DNA from: a virus
Length of the DNA stretch: 41,131 bases
Reading direction: 5' to 3' (one strand)
IMG/VR virus record: IMGVR_UViG_3300049215_000044
Coordinates: 1-41,131 of that record
The notes under the pieces: generated by a model
What the model saw: only the letters and a program-made list of their open reading frames with translations
Told to the model about the DNA's origin: nothing
Database searches by the model: none
Part shown: positions 8,355 to 16,008 of the stretch, one piece after another
Layout of the letters: each line of letters opens with the position of its first letter
Numbering within the stretch: position 1 is the stretch's first letter
Position numbers and translations under genes: made by a program

Positions 8355-9022
8355 TAGGCGATCCCCCTAAGAATTGATGCAGTGGATAAGACTTGAGGTA
8401 GCATGGCAGATGGAACGGTAGCAAGCGATTGAACGCCTACGCTGACCTGCGATTCGGCTTGGTCTTTCAAAGAGAAAGGCGGATCGTTCTGCAGGACTGG
8501 AATATTGGTATTCTCCGCGACTATGGCTCTTGGCGTATTATCTATCACGCCTTCGAATACGTTGCCTTGATTGATCTCTACCTGCACCGTGTCGTCAAAA
8601 ATAATCTTTTGGAATTCGATATTGAATGTAAGCGTCTGCCCTGTCTTTACATTACGTGGGACGTCAAGCGTAACGATGGCCATATTGGTGTAGACTTTGA
8701 TTCCAGTGACAAGGGTGACAGGCAAGCGTCTATTGAATAGCTCTACCAATTGATTGAAGGCAGCTACAGAGCGATTGAATGTGCTAAAGATAGAAAGAGG
8801 CGTGTCAGAGATTATTCCCGAAATATTGACCACTTCAGGCTGTTTGAATATGTGGTCGGAAATGATGAGCTGACCTTGACCGAATTCAACTGGGTATTGG
8901 GTAGCTCTGGCTTGGTATCTATGGTCTTCGATTGTCACTGTATCGAATACAACGCTACCGAAATTGCTAGACACCTGAGTCTTGGCGTACTTGTTTTTAC
9001 CATAGAGAAGAGAGAGTACCAT
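8354..9022 (-). CDS. Dit-like tail protein
   Basis: This 222-residue protein resembles the Dit-like N-terminal domain of myovirus tail proteins. It shows the FDTVTIEDHRYQARATQYPVE pattern, a DHIFKQPEVVNISGIISDTP strand region and a VTGIKVYTNMAIVTLDVPRN core, with a C-terminal helical tail. It directly follows the tape measure and precedes the plug and hub, the conserved place for the protein joining tube and baseplate. It overlaps the tape measure stop by one base. Confidence 0.8.
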   Translation of the reverse strand: MVLSLLYGKNKYAKTQVSSNFGSVVFDTVTIEDHRYQARATQYPVEFGQGQLIISDHIFKQPEVVNISGIISDTPLSIFSTFNRSVAAFNQLVELFNRRLPVTLVTGIKVYTNMAIVTLDVPRNVKTGQTLTFNIEFQKIIFDDTVQVEINQGNVFEGVIDNTPRAIVAENTNIPVLQNDPPFSLKDQAESQVSVGVQSLATVPSAMLPQVLSTASILRGIA

Positions 9023-10119
9023 TATTCCGCCTGTGGGTTGTTATTGGTTATTTCTCTGGTCTTTTCGTCCCAGAATTGCTGCATCGCCCCTTTAACAGTT
9101 TCCCCGATATTCTGCGCTTGCTCTACCAAGGTTCCTGCTGGAACATTGACCTCAACATTATTCGTTATGGTATTGGCCTGGGAATTATTCATCGTCTGCA
9201 TACCTTTCTGATACTCACCAAGTCGACGATAAAAATCCGAGTCCTCTTGATAGACTCTGTTTTGAACGTCAACAAGTGGCTCGTAGCCTAAGAATCTGTA
9301 TACTGAATCGGCTATAGCCTGACCTACAAAATCAGCCGTCTTTGCTAACCCAGTTTCATCGTAGGCTTGCTTTATGACTCCAATCCCCTTAAATCCTTCG
9401 GTAGCGAATTCCAAGGTCTTGGTAATGGCAGGCAGGATATTCTCAACAAAGGCGACTTGTACGGCCTCAAGCTGCTTGTAGAATTCATTCAAGACTTTAG
9501 AGTACTCTTTTGTCTTCGGAATGTTGTCTACAAATGACTGTCCAAAGGCTTTATTCTTTTCTGTAGCTTGCGCGAATTTTTGACTTCCTGCTTCTACAAT
9601 AGCAAATAATCCTCGGTCGGGATCTCCGAAAATATCTGTTAAAGCCCTAGTCTTTTCTTGAATTGTATTAAGACTTGCCGTGTAGTCAATAATAGCTTTA
9701 AAAGCACCCTCGACATCATTATTCTTAATGAAGGGTTTGAGATTTAGAAGCCCTCTGGAATTCCTTAGAATCTCAAAGAGCTTACCTGCGCCTGCCTCCC
9801 CTTCCCTTAAAAGTTCGCCTAGCCTACCAAAGTAAGCATCAAACTTTTCAGGGGGGAGTTGGAAGTCTTCAGCAGCTCTTCTAAGAGCTACGAATTTCTC
9901 AGTGGCTATTCCAGTCTGTTTGGCTAAAAACTCAGTGTCTTGAGCTGCGTTTGCAATGTCTTTAAAGTAGTTTAAAGTCTTGGATACAGCAGCAGTAACA
10001 CCTGCAGAAAGCAGGGCAAACTTGGTTTTAAATCCTATGATGGATTTTTCAAACTTTTCTAGCCCTGTCTTATCGACCTGAAATCCGAGCTTGGTAACTA
10101 ATTCTCTAACGATTGTCAT
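9022..10119 (-). CDS. Short tail tape measure protein
   Basis: This 365-residue protein is mostly helical and lies just after the frameshifted tail chaperone, the diagnostic place for a tape measure. The N-terminus (VRELVTKLGFQVDKTGLEKF) is typical of myovirus tape measures. A hydrophobic patch near 30-50 (FALLSAGVTAAVSKTL) is followed by long amphipathic helices. The C-terminal NNVEVNVPAGTLVEQAQNIG is a known end signature for tape measures. At about 0.15 nm per residue the length would set a tail of roughly 55 nm, short for a myovirus. Its start lies inside the chaperone frameshift extension, so it is translationally coupled. Confidence 0.85.
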   Translation of the reverse strand: MTIVRELVTKLGFQVDKTGLEKFEKSIIGFKTKFALLSAGVTAAVSKTLNYFKDIANAAQDTEFLAKQTGIATEKFVALRRAAEDFQLPPEKFDAYFGRLGELLREGEAGAGKLFEILRNSRGLLNLKPFIKNNDVEGAFKAIIDYTASLNTIQEKTRALTDIFGDPDRGLFAIVEAGSQKFAQATEKNKAFGQSFVDNIPKTKEYSKVLNEFYKQLEAVQVAFVENILPAITKTLEFATEGFKGIGVIKQAYDETGLAKTADFVGQAIADSVYRFLGYEPLVDVQNRVYQEDSDFYRRLGEYQKGMQTMNNSQANTITNNVEVNVPAGTLVEQAQNIGETVKGAMQQFWDEKTREITNNNPQAE

Positions 10120-10812
10120 GCTTTTTGCCTTGCTTCCTTCGTTCGACTTGAGCTAGATCAAACTTCATGTCAAGTAAAGCGTTAGCACGCATTACATCAT
10201 CTAGGCTCCATAAAGTTTCAAGCTCCGTAAGAGTCGCCACATTGTCCAAGACAAGTCGCCATACAGCAAACTCATCTCTTATTTGTACGTGTAGGTTTTT
10301 TTCGTATCCTGATCCTGCGGATTGAGTCCTTGAGACAGGTTCCCAATACCGCTCCATCCGAAAAAATCGGCGTAATTTACCTCTAGGACAAACAAAAGAA
10401 CGGCATACAGAGTCGTTAATTCGCCTGCAAAATCTTGGTCTATCTTTCCTGCCGTCAACTCCATGCCATCCTTGCGGACACCTTGCAATAGCTCCATACA
10501 AAGATCGTCAAACGTCTTCTCGTCAAGATTGGAAACTAAGAGCTGAACGCCCTTAACCACACTTGCCTTACGCATGTCTTGGATCTTGTATTTATCTACT
10601 GCTGAAATAGCAAGCTGCGAAGCCAATTCATCGGTAGTCATCTCATCAGGATTTTTTTCTTCCGTTTCTTGGGAAGTCAAAAAGATCTGAGCAAGTGACG
10701 TTCCAAACATTTTGACTAGGCGAGCTTTCAATTTCAAAGCACGTCGAGCAGGTAGCTGAGTAACGGTGTAGACTGATTCGCCAATCTTCTTTTCTTTCGT
10801 TTGTATTGCCAT
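10106..10812 (-). CDS. Tail assembly chaperone, long -1 frameshift product (gpGT-like)
   Basis: A second open frame runs past the stop of the short chaperone and is entered by a -1 shift at a run of seven A (positions 10296-10302, minus strand). The joined product has about 235 residues: the whole short protein except its last few residues, then an extension with the tail-chaperone signature ETLWSLDDVMRANALLDM and a basic end. There is no plausible independent start for the extension. Order is tube, G, GT, tape measure, as in lambda and most long-tailed phages. The long form normally recruits tube subunits to the tape measure. Confidence 0.75.
10279..10812 (-). CDS. Tail assembly chaperone, short product (gpG-like)
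   Basis: This 177-residue helical protein has no enzymatic motif. Its features are those of a tail chaperone: an N-terminal YTVTQLPARRALKLKARL segment, an acidic middle (EEKNPDEMTTDELAS), a FDDLCMELLQGV helix and a C-terminal LEVNYADFFGW. It ends shortly after the A7 slip site. It follows the tube protein and precedes the tape measure. The start is preceded by AAGGAAAA, and that site lies in one arm of a hairpin with the start codon (10811-10848). Confidence 0.85.
   Translation of the reverse strand: MAIQTKEKKIGESVYTVTQLPARRALKLKARLVKMFGTSLAQIFLTSQETEEKNPDEMTTDELASQLAISAVDKYKIQDMRKASVVKGVQLLVSNLDEKTFDDLCMELLQGVRKDGMELTAGKIDQDFAGELTTLYAVLLFVLEVNYADFFGWSGIGNLSQGLNPQDQDTKKTYTYK
10296..10302 (-). 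promoter_or_regulatory. Slippery heptamer for -1 frameshifting
   Basis: On the minus strand the sequence is ACG AAA AAA ACC, a run of seven A six codons before the short chaperone stop. A ribosome slipping back one base reads AAC CTA and enters the extension frame. It departs from a perfect X-XXY-YYZ site because the first base of the heptamer in phase is G. Confidence 0.7.
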
Positions 10813-10848
10813 GAGTTTTCCTTTTAGGGTTTAAATCGGGAAACTCAT
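10811..10848 (-). promoter_or_regulatory. Hairpin covering the chaperone ribosome site and start
   Basis: The arms ATGAGTTTTCC (10811-10821) and GGGAAACTCAT (10838-10848) pair at 10 of 11 positions. In the minus-strand mRNA the 3' arm holds the GGAAAA ribosome site and the AUG of the tail chaperone. The hairpin could limit translation of the chaperone or separate its expression from the abundant tube protein. Confidence 0.55.
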
Positions 10849-10849
10849 G

Positions 10850-11284
10850 TTACACGGTTTCGCTATTGCTTCCGACGAAAAGATCAAGAGCAGCAAGCTG
10901 AATATTCCATTCTCTATCGCTAATGTCCTTACCGAAAGTGGAATTCGCATATTGCTGCACCCATCCTTGACCGCTGAAATATGTAGAATTACCGCTCAAA
11001 TCTTTAATCAAGATCGGGATAATCCCTGCATTGGTCAGCTCATCCAAAGCCATGAAGCCTGAAAGAACGTCATTAGATGGGCTACTTTGTTTTAGTGTCA
11101 AGGTGACTAGTCCACTAAAGTTATTCGTCTTGCCCCTAGTGACAAAACCGTCAGCTCCAACGACCATATTCCAAGTAGGTTCAGTACGAACGACTTCAAG
11201 GAATGTTCCGTCAGAAAATCCAGACATCGGCACACCGCCGATCGTTATGATGACCTCTTTAGGGTCGTAAGTTCTTACCGCCAT
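10850..11284 (-). CDS. Tail tube protein (DUF3277-like)
   Basis: This 144-residue protein matches the myovirus tube family by size and pattern: TYDPKEVIITIGGVPMSGF at the N-terminus, then FLEVVRTEP, a VTRGKTNNFSGLVTLTLKQS strand pair and a C-terminal WNIQLAALDLFVG. It forms the inner tube of the contractile tail, stacked as hexamers. It lies between sheath and tail chaperone, as expected. TAGGAG lies 6 bases before the start. Confidence 0.85.
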   Translation of the reverse strand: MAVRTYDPKEVIITIGGVPMSGFSDGTFLEVVRTEPTWNMVVGADGFVTRGKTNNFSGLVTLTLKQSSPSNDVLSGFMALDELTNAGIIPILIKDLSGNSTYFSGQGWVQQYANSTFGKDISDREWNIQLAALDLFVGSNSETV

Positions 11285-11296
11285 TTTGATCTCCTA

Positions 11297-11313
11297 TGTA
11301 AAGCAGCTTTACA
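11297..11313. repeat. 17-bp palindrome, copy 2 (perfect arms)
   Basis: TGTAAAGCAGCTTTACA has perfect 8-base arms around one central base. It spans the stop codon of the sheath gene and the short gap before the tube gene. In mRNA it could form a small hairpin between two highly expressed genes; as DNA it could be an operator. Confidence 0.6.
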
Positions 11314-13483
11314 CCGTTACTGTTCCTTGGATTCTGATAGCCTGAATTGCACCTGCCAATGTCGCTTGGAAAGTCACATTTCTCAATATCCTTGCCGCTT
11401 TATCTGCACTCGAAACATTTGCAGCTTTAGGCACAGTCACGATCGGTTCTGGATCGGCTGAGATGAAGTTGTTTGTGATCCCTTGAGCTAAGGCTCGTCT
11501 AATTTGAGCTTCAATGCTTGTGATCCCTGCATCAGTGTAAGGCACTTTTGGACTGTTTACCAGCACGCCGTATACATAGCTTTGGATTGTAGAAGTAAGC
11601 CAATCAACGCCACGGATAATGTCTATGTATTCACCAGAGGATACTGTTCCATTCTGTGTGATTCCAACTCCCCCCACGTACTCGTAGGTATTGGCTTTCT
11701 TGGTCAATACGTGATTGCTTTGATTGTTTGAAAGATCGCTATAGGCGATTGAAACCAGCGTCTTAAATGCCCATGTCTCGGAGCCTGGCTGGAATGGAAG
11801 GCAATTGCCAAACCATGCGCATTCAGGATAATCTGAGTCGGCATCTTGATGGTAAAGAACAAAAGTTCTTGTCAATTGTTGGTTATTGAACAGGGCAGCA
11901 ATCGAAGTTGTATCAGCTCCAACCGCCTGATCTATGATATTCGGATCAGCTGAGGCCGTTCCAAAAATCTTCACTCTAGCTTGCACCCATGTCGCCACTA
12001 ATTGAACTGTACCGCTTGTGCGATCAATCATTGCCAAGGCATACCAGTTGTCGTCTACATCGACAATCGCATCCAAGTCATCCGTTACCACGCCTGTTGG
12101 AACTAAAGGCAGCACGTTCATTCCAAAGAGGTAGGTCATCAAAGTTGGGGTCACTTGGGCTACAAAGGTCAACGCAATATCATCTGAAATAAGCTCGAAC
12201 GTTCCATCAAGATTGTCTGATGCTGAAACGGTCAGCTGAGGATCGGCGTTGATTAAGGCGACTAACCCTGCTGCGACCTGCTCATTCGATTGTACTTCGA
12301 CTGGGCTGGTGTACTGGAATAATGTTCCATTGATCGTGACTTCATAGAGCGTATTCGGATTCGCTTCTTCTACCCTTACTCTGCCTGAGTTGGCATTGAC
12401 TATGTTGGTTGAAACGTCCAAGGTGTAAGGCTCTCCAGCGACATTCGCCTCTAGGCTGAAAGTTCCATCGCCGTTGTCTACTGCGCTCACTGGGTTTGCG
12501 TATTCGGTATCCCATGTAGGCTGCGAAGCTCCAAGAGTGGTGACCAAAGAGATCGTCAAGGCAATGCCGTTTTCTGGAACAACGGATATTGAATTTGTTC
12601 CGTTTGAAGTCGCTGAATCAATATTTGCTTGGCCAGCGATTTGAGCTGCGATCAATGATAAGGTGTTGGCATTGCTTGAAGCCCAAACGATTGGCGAGAG
12701 CGGAGTACCATTCAGGGTGACCACTGTAGAATTTCCAGTGATAAGAGCAGCGGACTGAGTGACTACTGCTACCTGACCATTGTTAATCTGTTGAACCATC
12801 GCATTTGCGATAGACTCGACCGTTGTACTCTGTGTTGTATTAACCACTGTGGCTGTCGCTTGAGAAGCTCCAAGGGTAACTAATACGTTTGTGGCCACTG
12901 CGCTAAAGTTAGGGAAGGAAGTGATCTCAAGGACTCTGTTTGGATTCACGCCATCAGGAAGGATTGCAACGCTCTGAATGACATCGGGAAAGTCAGCAAG
13001 GAGCTGCGTAACAATCAAGCCCATAGTGGTTGCTTGGTCGGTAGTCCTTGTGACCTGAGTCATTGGATCGCCATTGATATCCATATCAATTTTATTCGAC
13101 GCTACAAAGTCTGCGCTGAATGTGATGGTTGACGCTTGATGCGTATTCGTTGAGCCAATCGTGAAGGAAGTCCCATTGATTATGGTCGTATAGTTTTTGC
13201 CTGGCATGGCTGTAATGACTTCGATTGAAGCATTGTCAGCCTGTCTACGGCCTATTGCAAGCTGTTGAGGGGTGATCGGCTGGCTAAAAACTGCCTGAGC
13301 TGCCACATATTCTGAATCGCTTGGTCTAAAATCTTCTGCTACCCCCTGCATGGAGCTGTAGTATCTGATTAGATCGTTGAACCTTTTGAAAGTTCCTAGA
13401 ATCATGAGCGTACCAAAACCAGCCTCGGAGACTGTTTGAGTCTGTCTCGTGATTTGCACATTGACAATGTCATTTAATGGCAT
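11309..13483 (-). CDS. Tail sheath protein (DUF3383-like) with three inserted modules
   Basis: This 724-residue protein is the contractile sheath. The N-terminus (DIVNVQITRQTQTVSEAGFG) and the C-terminal RNVTFQATLAGAIQAI are recognisable DUF3383 ends, with VADDLDAIVDVDDNWYALAM-like and ADSDYPECAWFGNCLP segments between. Sheaths of this family are usually about 350-500 residues. Here residues about 118-447 are filled with three beta-alpha-beta modules, which would decorate the outer surface of the tail. The second is closely similar to the one in the cement protein. Position before the tube gene and a GGAGGAG site support the call. Confidence 0.9.
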   Translation of the reverse strand: MPLNDIVNVQITRQTQTVSEAGFGTLMILGTFKRFNDLIRYYSSMQGVAEDFRPSDSEYVAAQAVFSQPITPQQLAIGRRQADNASIEVITAMPGKNYTTIINGTSFTIGSTNTHQASTITFSADFVASNKIDMDINGDPMTQVTRTTDQATTMGLIVTQLLADFPDVIQSVAILPDGVNPNRVLEITSFPNFSAVATNVLVTLGASQATATVVNTTQSTTVESIANAMVQQINNGQVAVVTQSAALITGNSTVVTLNGTPLSPIVWASSNANTLSLIAAQIAGQANIDSATSNGTNSISVVPENGIALTISLVTTLGASQPTWDTEYANPVSAVDNGDGTFSLEANVAGEPYTLDVSTNIVNANSGRVRVEEANPNTLYEVTINGTLFQYTSPVEVQSNEQVAAGLVALINADPQLTVSASDNLDGTFELISDDIALTFVAQVTPTLMTYLFGMNVLPLVPTGVVTDDLDAIVDVDDNWYALAMIDRTSGTVQLVATWVQARVKIFGTASADPNIIDQAVGADTTSIAALFNNQQLTRTFVLYHQDADSDYPECAWFGNCLPFQPGSETWAFKTLVSIAYSDLSNNQSNHVLTKKANTYEYVGGVGITQNGTVSSGEYIDIIRGVDWLTSTIQSYVYGVLVNSPKVPYTDAGITSIEAQIRRALAQGITNNFISADPEPIVTVPKAANVSSADKAARILRNVTFQATLAGAIQAIRIQGTVTV
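12143..12355 (-). repeat. Virion insertion module, sheath copy 3
   Basis: Residues about 377-447 of the sheath: YEVTINGTLFQYTS, an EQVAAGLVALINADP helix, then paired strands. This is the most divergent copy and resembles a beta-alpha-beta domain common in phage tail proteins. Confidence 0.55.
12494..12751 (-). repeat. Virion insertion module, sheath copy 2
   Basis: Residues about 245-330 of the sheath: NSTVVTLNGTPLSPIVW, SSNANTLSLIAAQIA, DSATSNGTNSISV and TLGASQ. It shares NSTVVTLNG, the helix pattern and SATSNGT with the cement-protein copy. Confidence 0.8.
12848..13132 (-). repeat. Virion insertion module, sheath copy 1
   Basis: Residues about 118-212 of the sheath. KIDMDINGDPM, TTMGLIVTQLL and TLGASQATATVV match the module layout, and the TLGASQ end signature is shared with copy 2. 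Confidence 0.6.
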
Positions 13484-13494
13484 TTTTGCTCCTC

Positions 13495-14037
13495 CTACGG
13501 ATTTGGCGGAATTAACACGGTCTGATCAAGGACAATGGTTCCGTCTACATTTAAAATCACTTCTTCTGCCTCGATTTGGGCAATAGTACCAAGTATATCG
13601 GCGTACTCTTGAGCTATCCTAAACCTGATATCCATCGTAGCTCTTTGCTCAAATCTTGAATCAACCAAGTCAGTGATATCGTTGATTGGAAACCAGTCTA
13701 CAAATACTATTCCATTAGCTCGCAGAGTATCTAAAACAGTCTGCTTTTGTAAAGAAGTTCTTAGATTTTCAAGGACGGTCAAAACGTCACCGCCATAAGC
13801 ATTCGCTGTCACTATAAATTCTCTATCGCCTACCTGTTCTACGTCACCTGCTGTATCTGTTGGCTGAGGCACATAATCCCATCCTACTTGCATGACTGAT
13901 GAGATCAAGAGGGATAGATAATCAACTGTTGGCCTTGGAGCGTTCGGGAAGTAAAAAACTACTGGCATCCCTGCTGGAACGTTGGCTAATGCCCAATTAT
14001 ACAATGATGTTTTAATATTAGAAAAAACTAAAGGCAT
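13495..14037 (-). CDS. Neck / tail terminator protein
   Basis: This 180-residue protein has the pattern of the phage neck terminator of this myovirus type. It shows VVFYFPNAPRPTVDYLSLLISS at about 26-47, then VGDREFIVTANAYGGD, a VLENLRTSLQKQTVLDTLRA helix and RATMDIRFRIAQEY near the C-terminus. It would cap the end of tube and sheath and join them to the head connector. It lies between the collar protein and the sheath, the conserved place. It contains no inserted module. Confidence 0.8.
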   Translation of the reverse strand: MPLVFSNIKTSLYNWALANVPAGMPVVFYFPNAPRPTVDYLSLLISSVMQVGWDYVPQPTDTAGDVEQVGDREFIVTANAYGGDVLTVLENLRTSLQKQTVLDTLRANGIVFVDWFPINDITDLVDSRFEQRATMDIRFRIAQEYADILGTIAQIEAEEVILNVDGTIVLDQTVLIPPNP

Positions 14038-14711
14038 TAGCCAACTCCTGGCAAAGGATGTAGTCTTAATGCAACAAACTTATAGTGATTAGTAATATTA
14101 AATGTGGCATTGTTTTGCCAATCATTAATATTAATTACTTCATAAACGATCCCTGTGAAGGGAGCTTTCAATACTGTAACTTGATCGGGATTTTGAGCAG
14201 TCACGCCAAAAATCTCGGTCGAGGTATAGAATTTAAATTCAGCTGCATCTCTTCGGCCTTCGGGTACGAGTTTTACGTCTTTTCCTAAAGGTTGAACGCT
14301 AGCCGTAGCATTGATTATGGTCGGTGAATTTACAATCGTCACTGTCGGTTGACTTGCGCCCCCTGTGACGGTAAAAACTGTGACCTGAGACAATACAGGC
14401 TGAAGGGGAACAATCGTCAGGGTGAGCAGATTTGACGATATGTCAACTTGCTGAATCCCAGGCTGAGCGAGAATAGCTGAAGCAATCAATCCCATCGTAA
14501 TCGCGGCTGATGTCAAAAAGTTTATTGGTGTTAAGGCCACGCCATTAATCGTAATATTGATAGTATTCCCAGTAACCAGCACAGAGCTGAGATTAATTTG
14601 GCTTCCCTCTTGCCAGATTCCATTGAGATAAAATCCTTGAGTAAATCTTCTTATGAAGATGGGAGTCCTGAAGACTTCAAATGGAGTCAATGGAACTATG
14701 GGTGGTATCAT
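14037..14711 (-). CDS. Head-completion / collar protein with inserted module
   Basis: This 224-residue protein appears to be a short head-tail joining protein interrupted by a module. The host protein is visible in two parts: RRFTQGFYLNGIWQEG (21-36) and TASVQPLGKDVKLVPEGRRD (136-155), followed by a VYEVININDWQ...NHYKFVALRL ending. Head-completion proteins usually run directly from the W..G element into the ASVQP element. Here about 90 residues lie between them, with VTGN, an INGVALTPINF strand, a helix and TGGASQPTV as in other module copies. Position between the neck terminator and HK97-gp10-like genes agrees. Confidence 0.75.
   Translation of the reverse strand: MIPPIVPLTPFEVFRTPIFIRRFTQGFYLNGIWQEGSQINLSSVLVTGNTINITINGVALTPINFLTSAAITMGLIASAILAQPGIQQVDISSNLLTLTIVPLQPVLSQVTVFTVTGGASQPTVTIVNSPTIINATASVQPLGKDVKLVPEGRRDAAEFKFYTSTEIFGVTAQNPDQVTVLKAPFTGIVYEVININDWQNNATFNITNHYKFVALRLHPLPGVG
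14328..14597 (-). repeat. Virion insertion module, collar-protein copy
   Basis: Residues about 39-128 of the collar protein. VTGNTINITINGVALTPINF, ITMGLIASAILAQPGI and TGGASQPTV are its main landmarks; the nearest relative in the window is J copy 2. Confidence 0.75.
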
Positions 14712-15190
14712 GGGATCACCACTTTTTTCGTTACAGCTTGAACCATTTGACCAAAATCTATAAGGGGTTTAGAGCTTTTCTTTCTTGCGATCGTTCTAGG
14801 CGAGTTGGGCGGATAGTGGATAGACCTGATCTTTGTCTGAATCAAGTCAATCCCTAGCAAGCCGATTGCATTCAAAGACTTCTTAACCGTGGATTGCCCA
14901 TCCACGATCTTTCCATATTCAGTCTGAATAGCTACATTCAACTTATTTCTGTTCTCATCAAAGCTAGTCCTCATGAAAGGTCTAGCTGGGATTTTGTCTG
15001 TCCCAAATTCGTTCTGAGCAGCTATCTGAGGCATTGATTGTCCTGCCTTTTTACTTCTGCCGTTCTTTACTTGGGATTTAGTAACTTGACCTTCTTGGAA
15101 GCCGACTAAGACGTAAGCATTCTCAAATTTCTCAATGAGCTTAATCCGCTCGTCAAACTCTCTACGATACTCTTTGAATAATGATGACAT
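14708..15190 (-). CDS. HK97 gp10-like head-tail / tail completion protein
   Basis: This 160-residue basic protein resembles the HK97 gp10 / tail completion group: VLVGFQEGQV near 27-36, PQIAAQNEFGTDKIPARPFM at 54-73, then an amphipathic helix and a basic NSPRTIARKKSSKPLIDFG segment. The last element is typical of gp10-like proteins that act at the top of the tail. It overlaps the collar gene by 4 bases and starts just after the DUF4054 gene with a GGAGG site. Confidence 0.8.
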   Translation of the reverse strand: MSSLFKEYRREFDERIKLIEKFENAYVLVGFQEGQVTKSQVKNGRSKKAGQSMPQIAAQNEFGTDKIPARPFMRTSFDENRNKLNVAIQTEYGKIVDGQSTVKKSLNAIGLLGIDLIQTKIRSIHYPPNSPRTIARKKSSKPLIDFGQMVQAVTKKVVIP

Positions 15191-15652
15191 CTAACAGCAC
15201 CCTCCACCTCCAGCATTCCCCCATCCATAGCCCCATCCGCCACCACAGCAGCCTAGAGGCATATTCTGGATTACACCGCCCAAAACAACTGGCAAGTTTG
15301 ACACTGTGCTTCCTAGTGTTGTCCTCTTCACAAGATCAAGGTAGCTTCTTCCATAAGGAGTTAGCTCCAATGAACTCATGTCGGCAGCCACGTTATAGCC
15401 AAGGGAGAGATCTCCCTCGGCTATATTCGAGAGAACGCCTATGTTGGGATTAGCTGCCAAAGTCAGATAATGAGCCATCAAAAAAGCAAACACAGAGGGT
15501 CCACAGCACGAAAGGAACTGAAAATTCACTTGGCATTTAAGCAGCTCATAAAGAGAGTTTAAATAGGCAAGCCGATCAGTATCGGTGGTGTAGAACTGGG
15601 GTGCATAGATAAACAATGCACTTATCACTGTGTTAGCGGAAATGAGACTCAT
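15191..15652 (-). CDS. Head-tail connector (DUF4054-like) with Cys/Gly-rich tail
   Basis: This 153-residue protein has the DUF4054 connector layout: a helical N-terminal half (DTDRLAYLNSLYELLKCQV), a membrane-like helix FAFLMAHYLTLAANP, and SLGYNVAADMSSLELTPYG. In this phage type it forms the first ring below the portal. The C-terminus is odd: a stretch of about 20 residues made almost only of C, G and W (PLGCCGGGWGYGWGNAGGGG, then CC). I chose the ATG at 15652, which has an AGAAG site and a 20-base overlap; the upstream in-frame ATG at 15694 would read through the previous gene. Confidence 0.8.
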   Translation of the reverse strand: MSLISANTVISALFIYAPQFYTTDTDRLAYLNSLYELLKCQVNFQFLSCCGPSVFAFLMAHYLTLAANPNIGVLSNIAEGDLSLGYNVAADMSSLELTPYGRSYLDLVKRTTLGSTVSNLPVVLGGVIQNMPLGCCGGGWGYGWGNAGGGGCC

Positions 15653-16007
15653 CTTCTGCTTCTGCCTTTGCTTTAGATGGGTTCTTAATAGCATCCAACT
15701 GCGATTGAGCAGCTTTTACAACTGGTGCTCTGCCGTCAGAGTCAATCAGTTTCTTCAACAATTTAATGTCGGTGATGTTAGGCATCAATTGAAGCATTTC
15801 TTCAACTGGACGCTTGCCATCTTTTCCAACGCTGTCTTGTAGAATCTGGATTAAACCTTTTGATACTCTAGCCTGAAATAAGGGATGAGCCTTCATTAAA
15901 TTGAGGGTGTCATCCGCCACTTCATTAATGCCAGGCATAATTCGAGTCAAGCCTGTCTTGATGCCTATGCCGAGTACATTTTTACCATTATATTTTACCA
16001 AAGCCAT
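15633..16007 (-). CDS. Small head-region protein
   Basis: This 124-residue basic protein sits between the capsid and connector genes. It begins ALVKYNGKNVLGIGIKTG, has PGINEVADDTLNLMKAHP (a pattern seen in small head proteins at this place in other phages) and ends in a charged KAEAEDESHFR tail. The ATG at 16007 has a GAAGG site 8 bases upstream and overlaps the capsid stop region by 2 bases. It could be an assembly factor or minor head protein; no catalytic motif is present. Confidence 0.75.
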   Translation of the reverse strand: MALVKYNGKNVLGIGIKTGLTRIMPGINEVADDTLNLMKAHPLFQARVSKGLIQILQDSVGKDGKRPVEEMLQLMPNITDIKLLKKLIDSDGRAPVVKAAQSQLDAIKNPSKAKAEAEDESHFR

Positions 16008-16008
16008 A

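Noticed and set aside
8429-9211. Two long plus-strand open frames across the tape measure and Dit-like genes
   Set aside because: They lie opposite well-supported structural genes, have no ribosome site, and show no recognisable pattern; they are antisense shadows.
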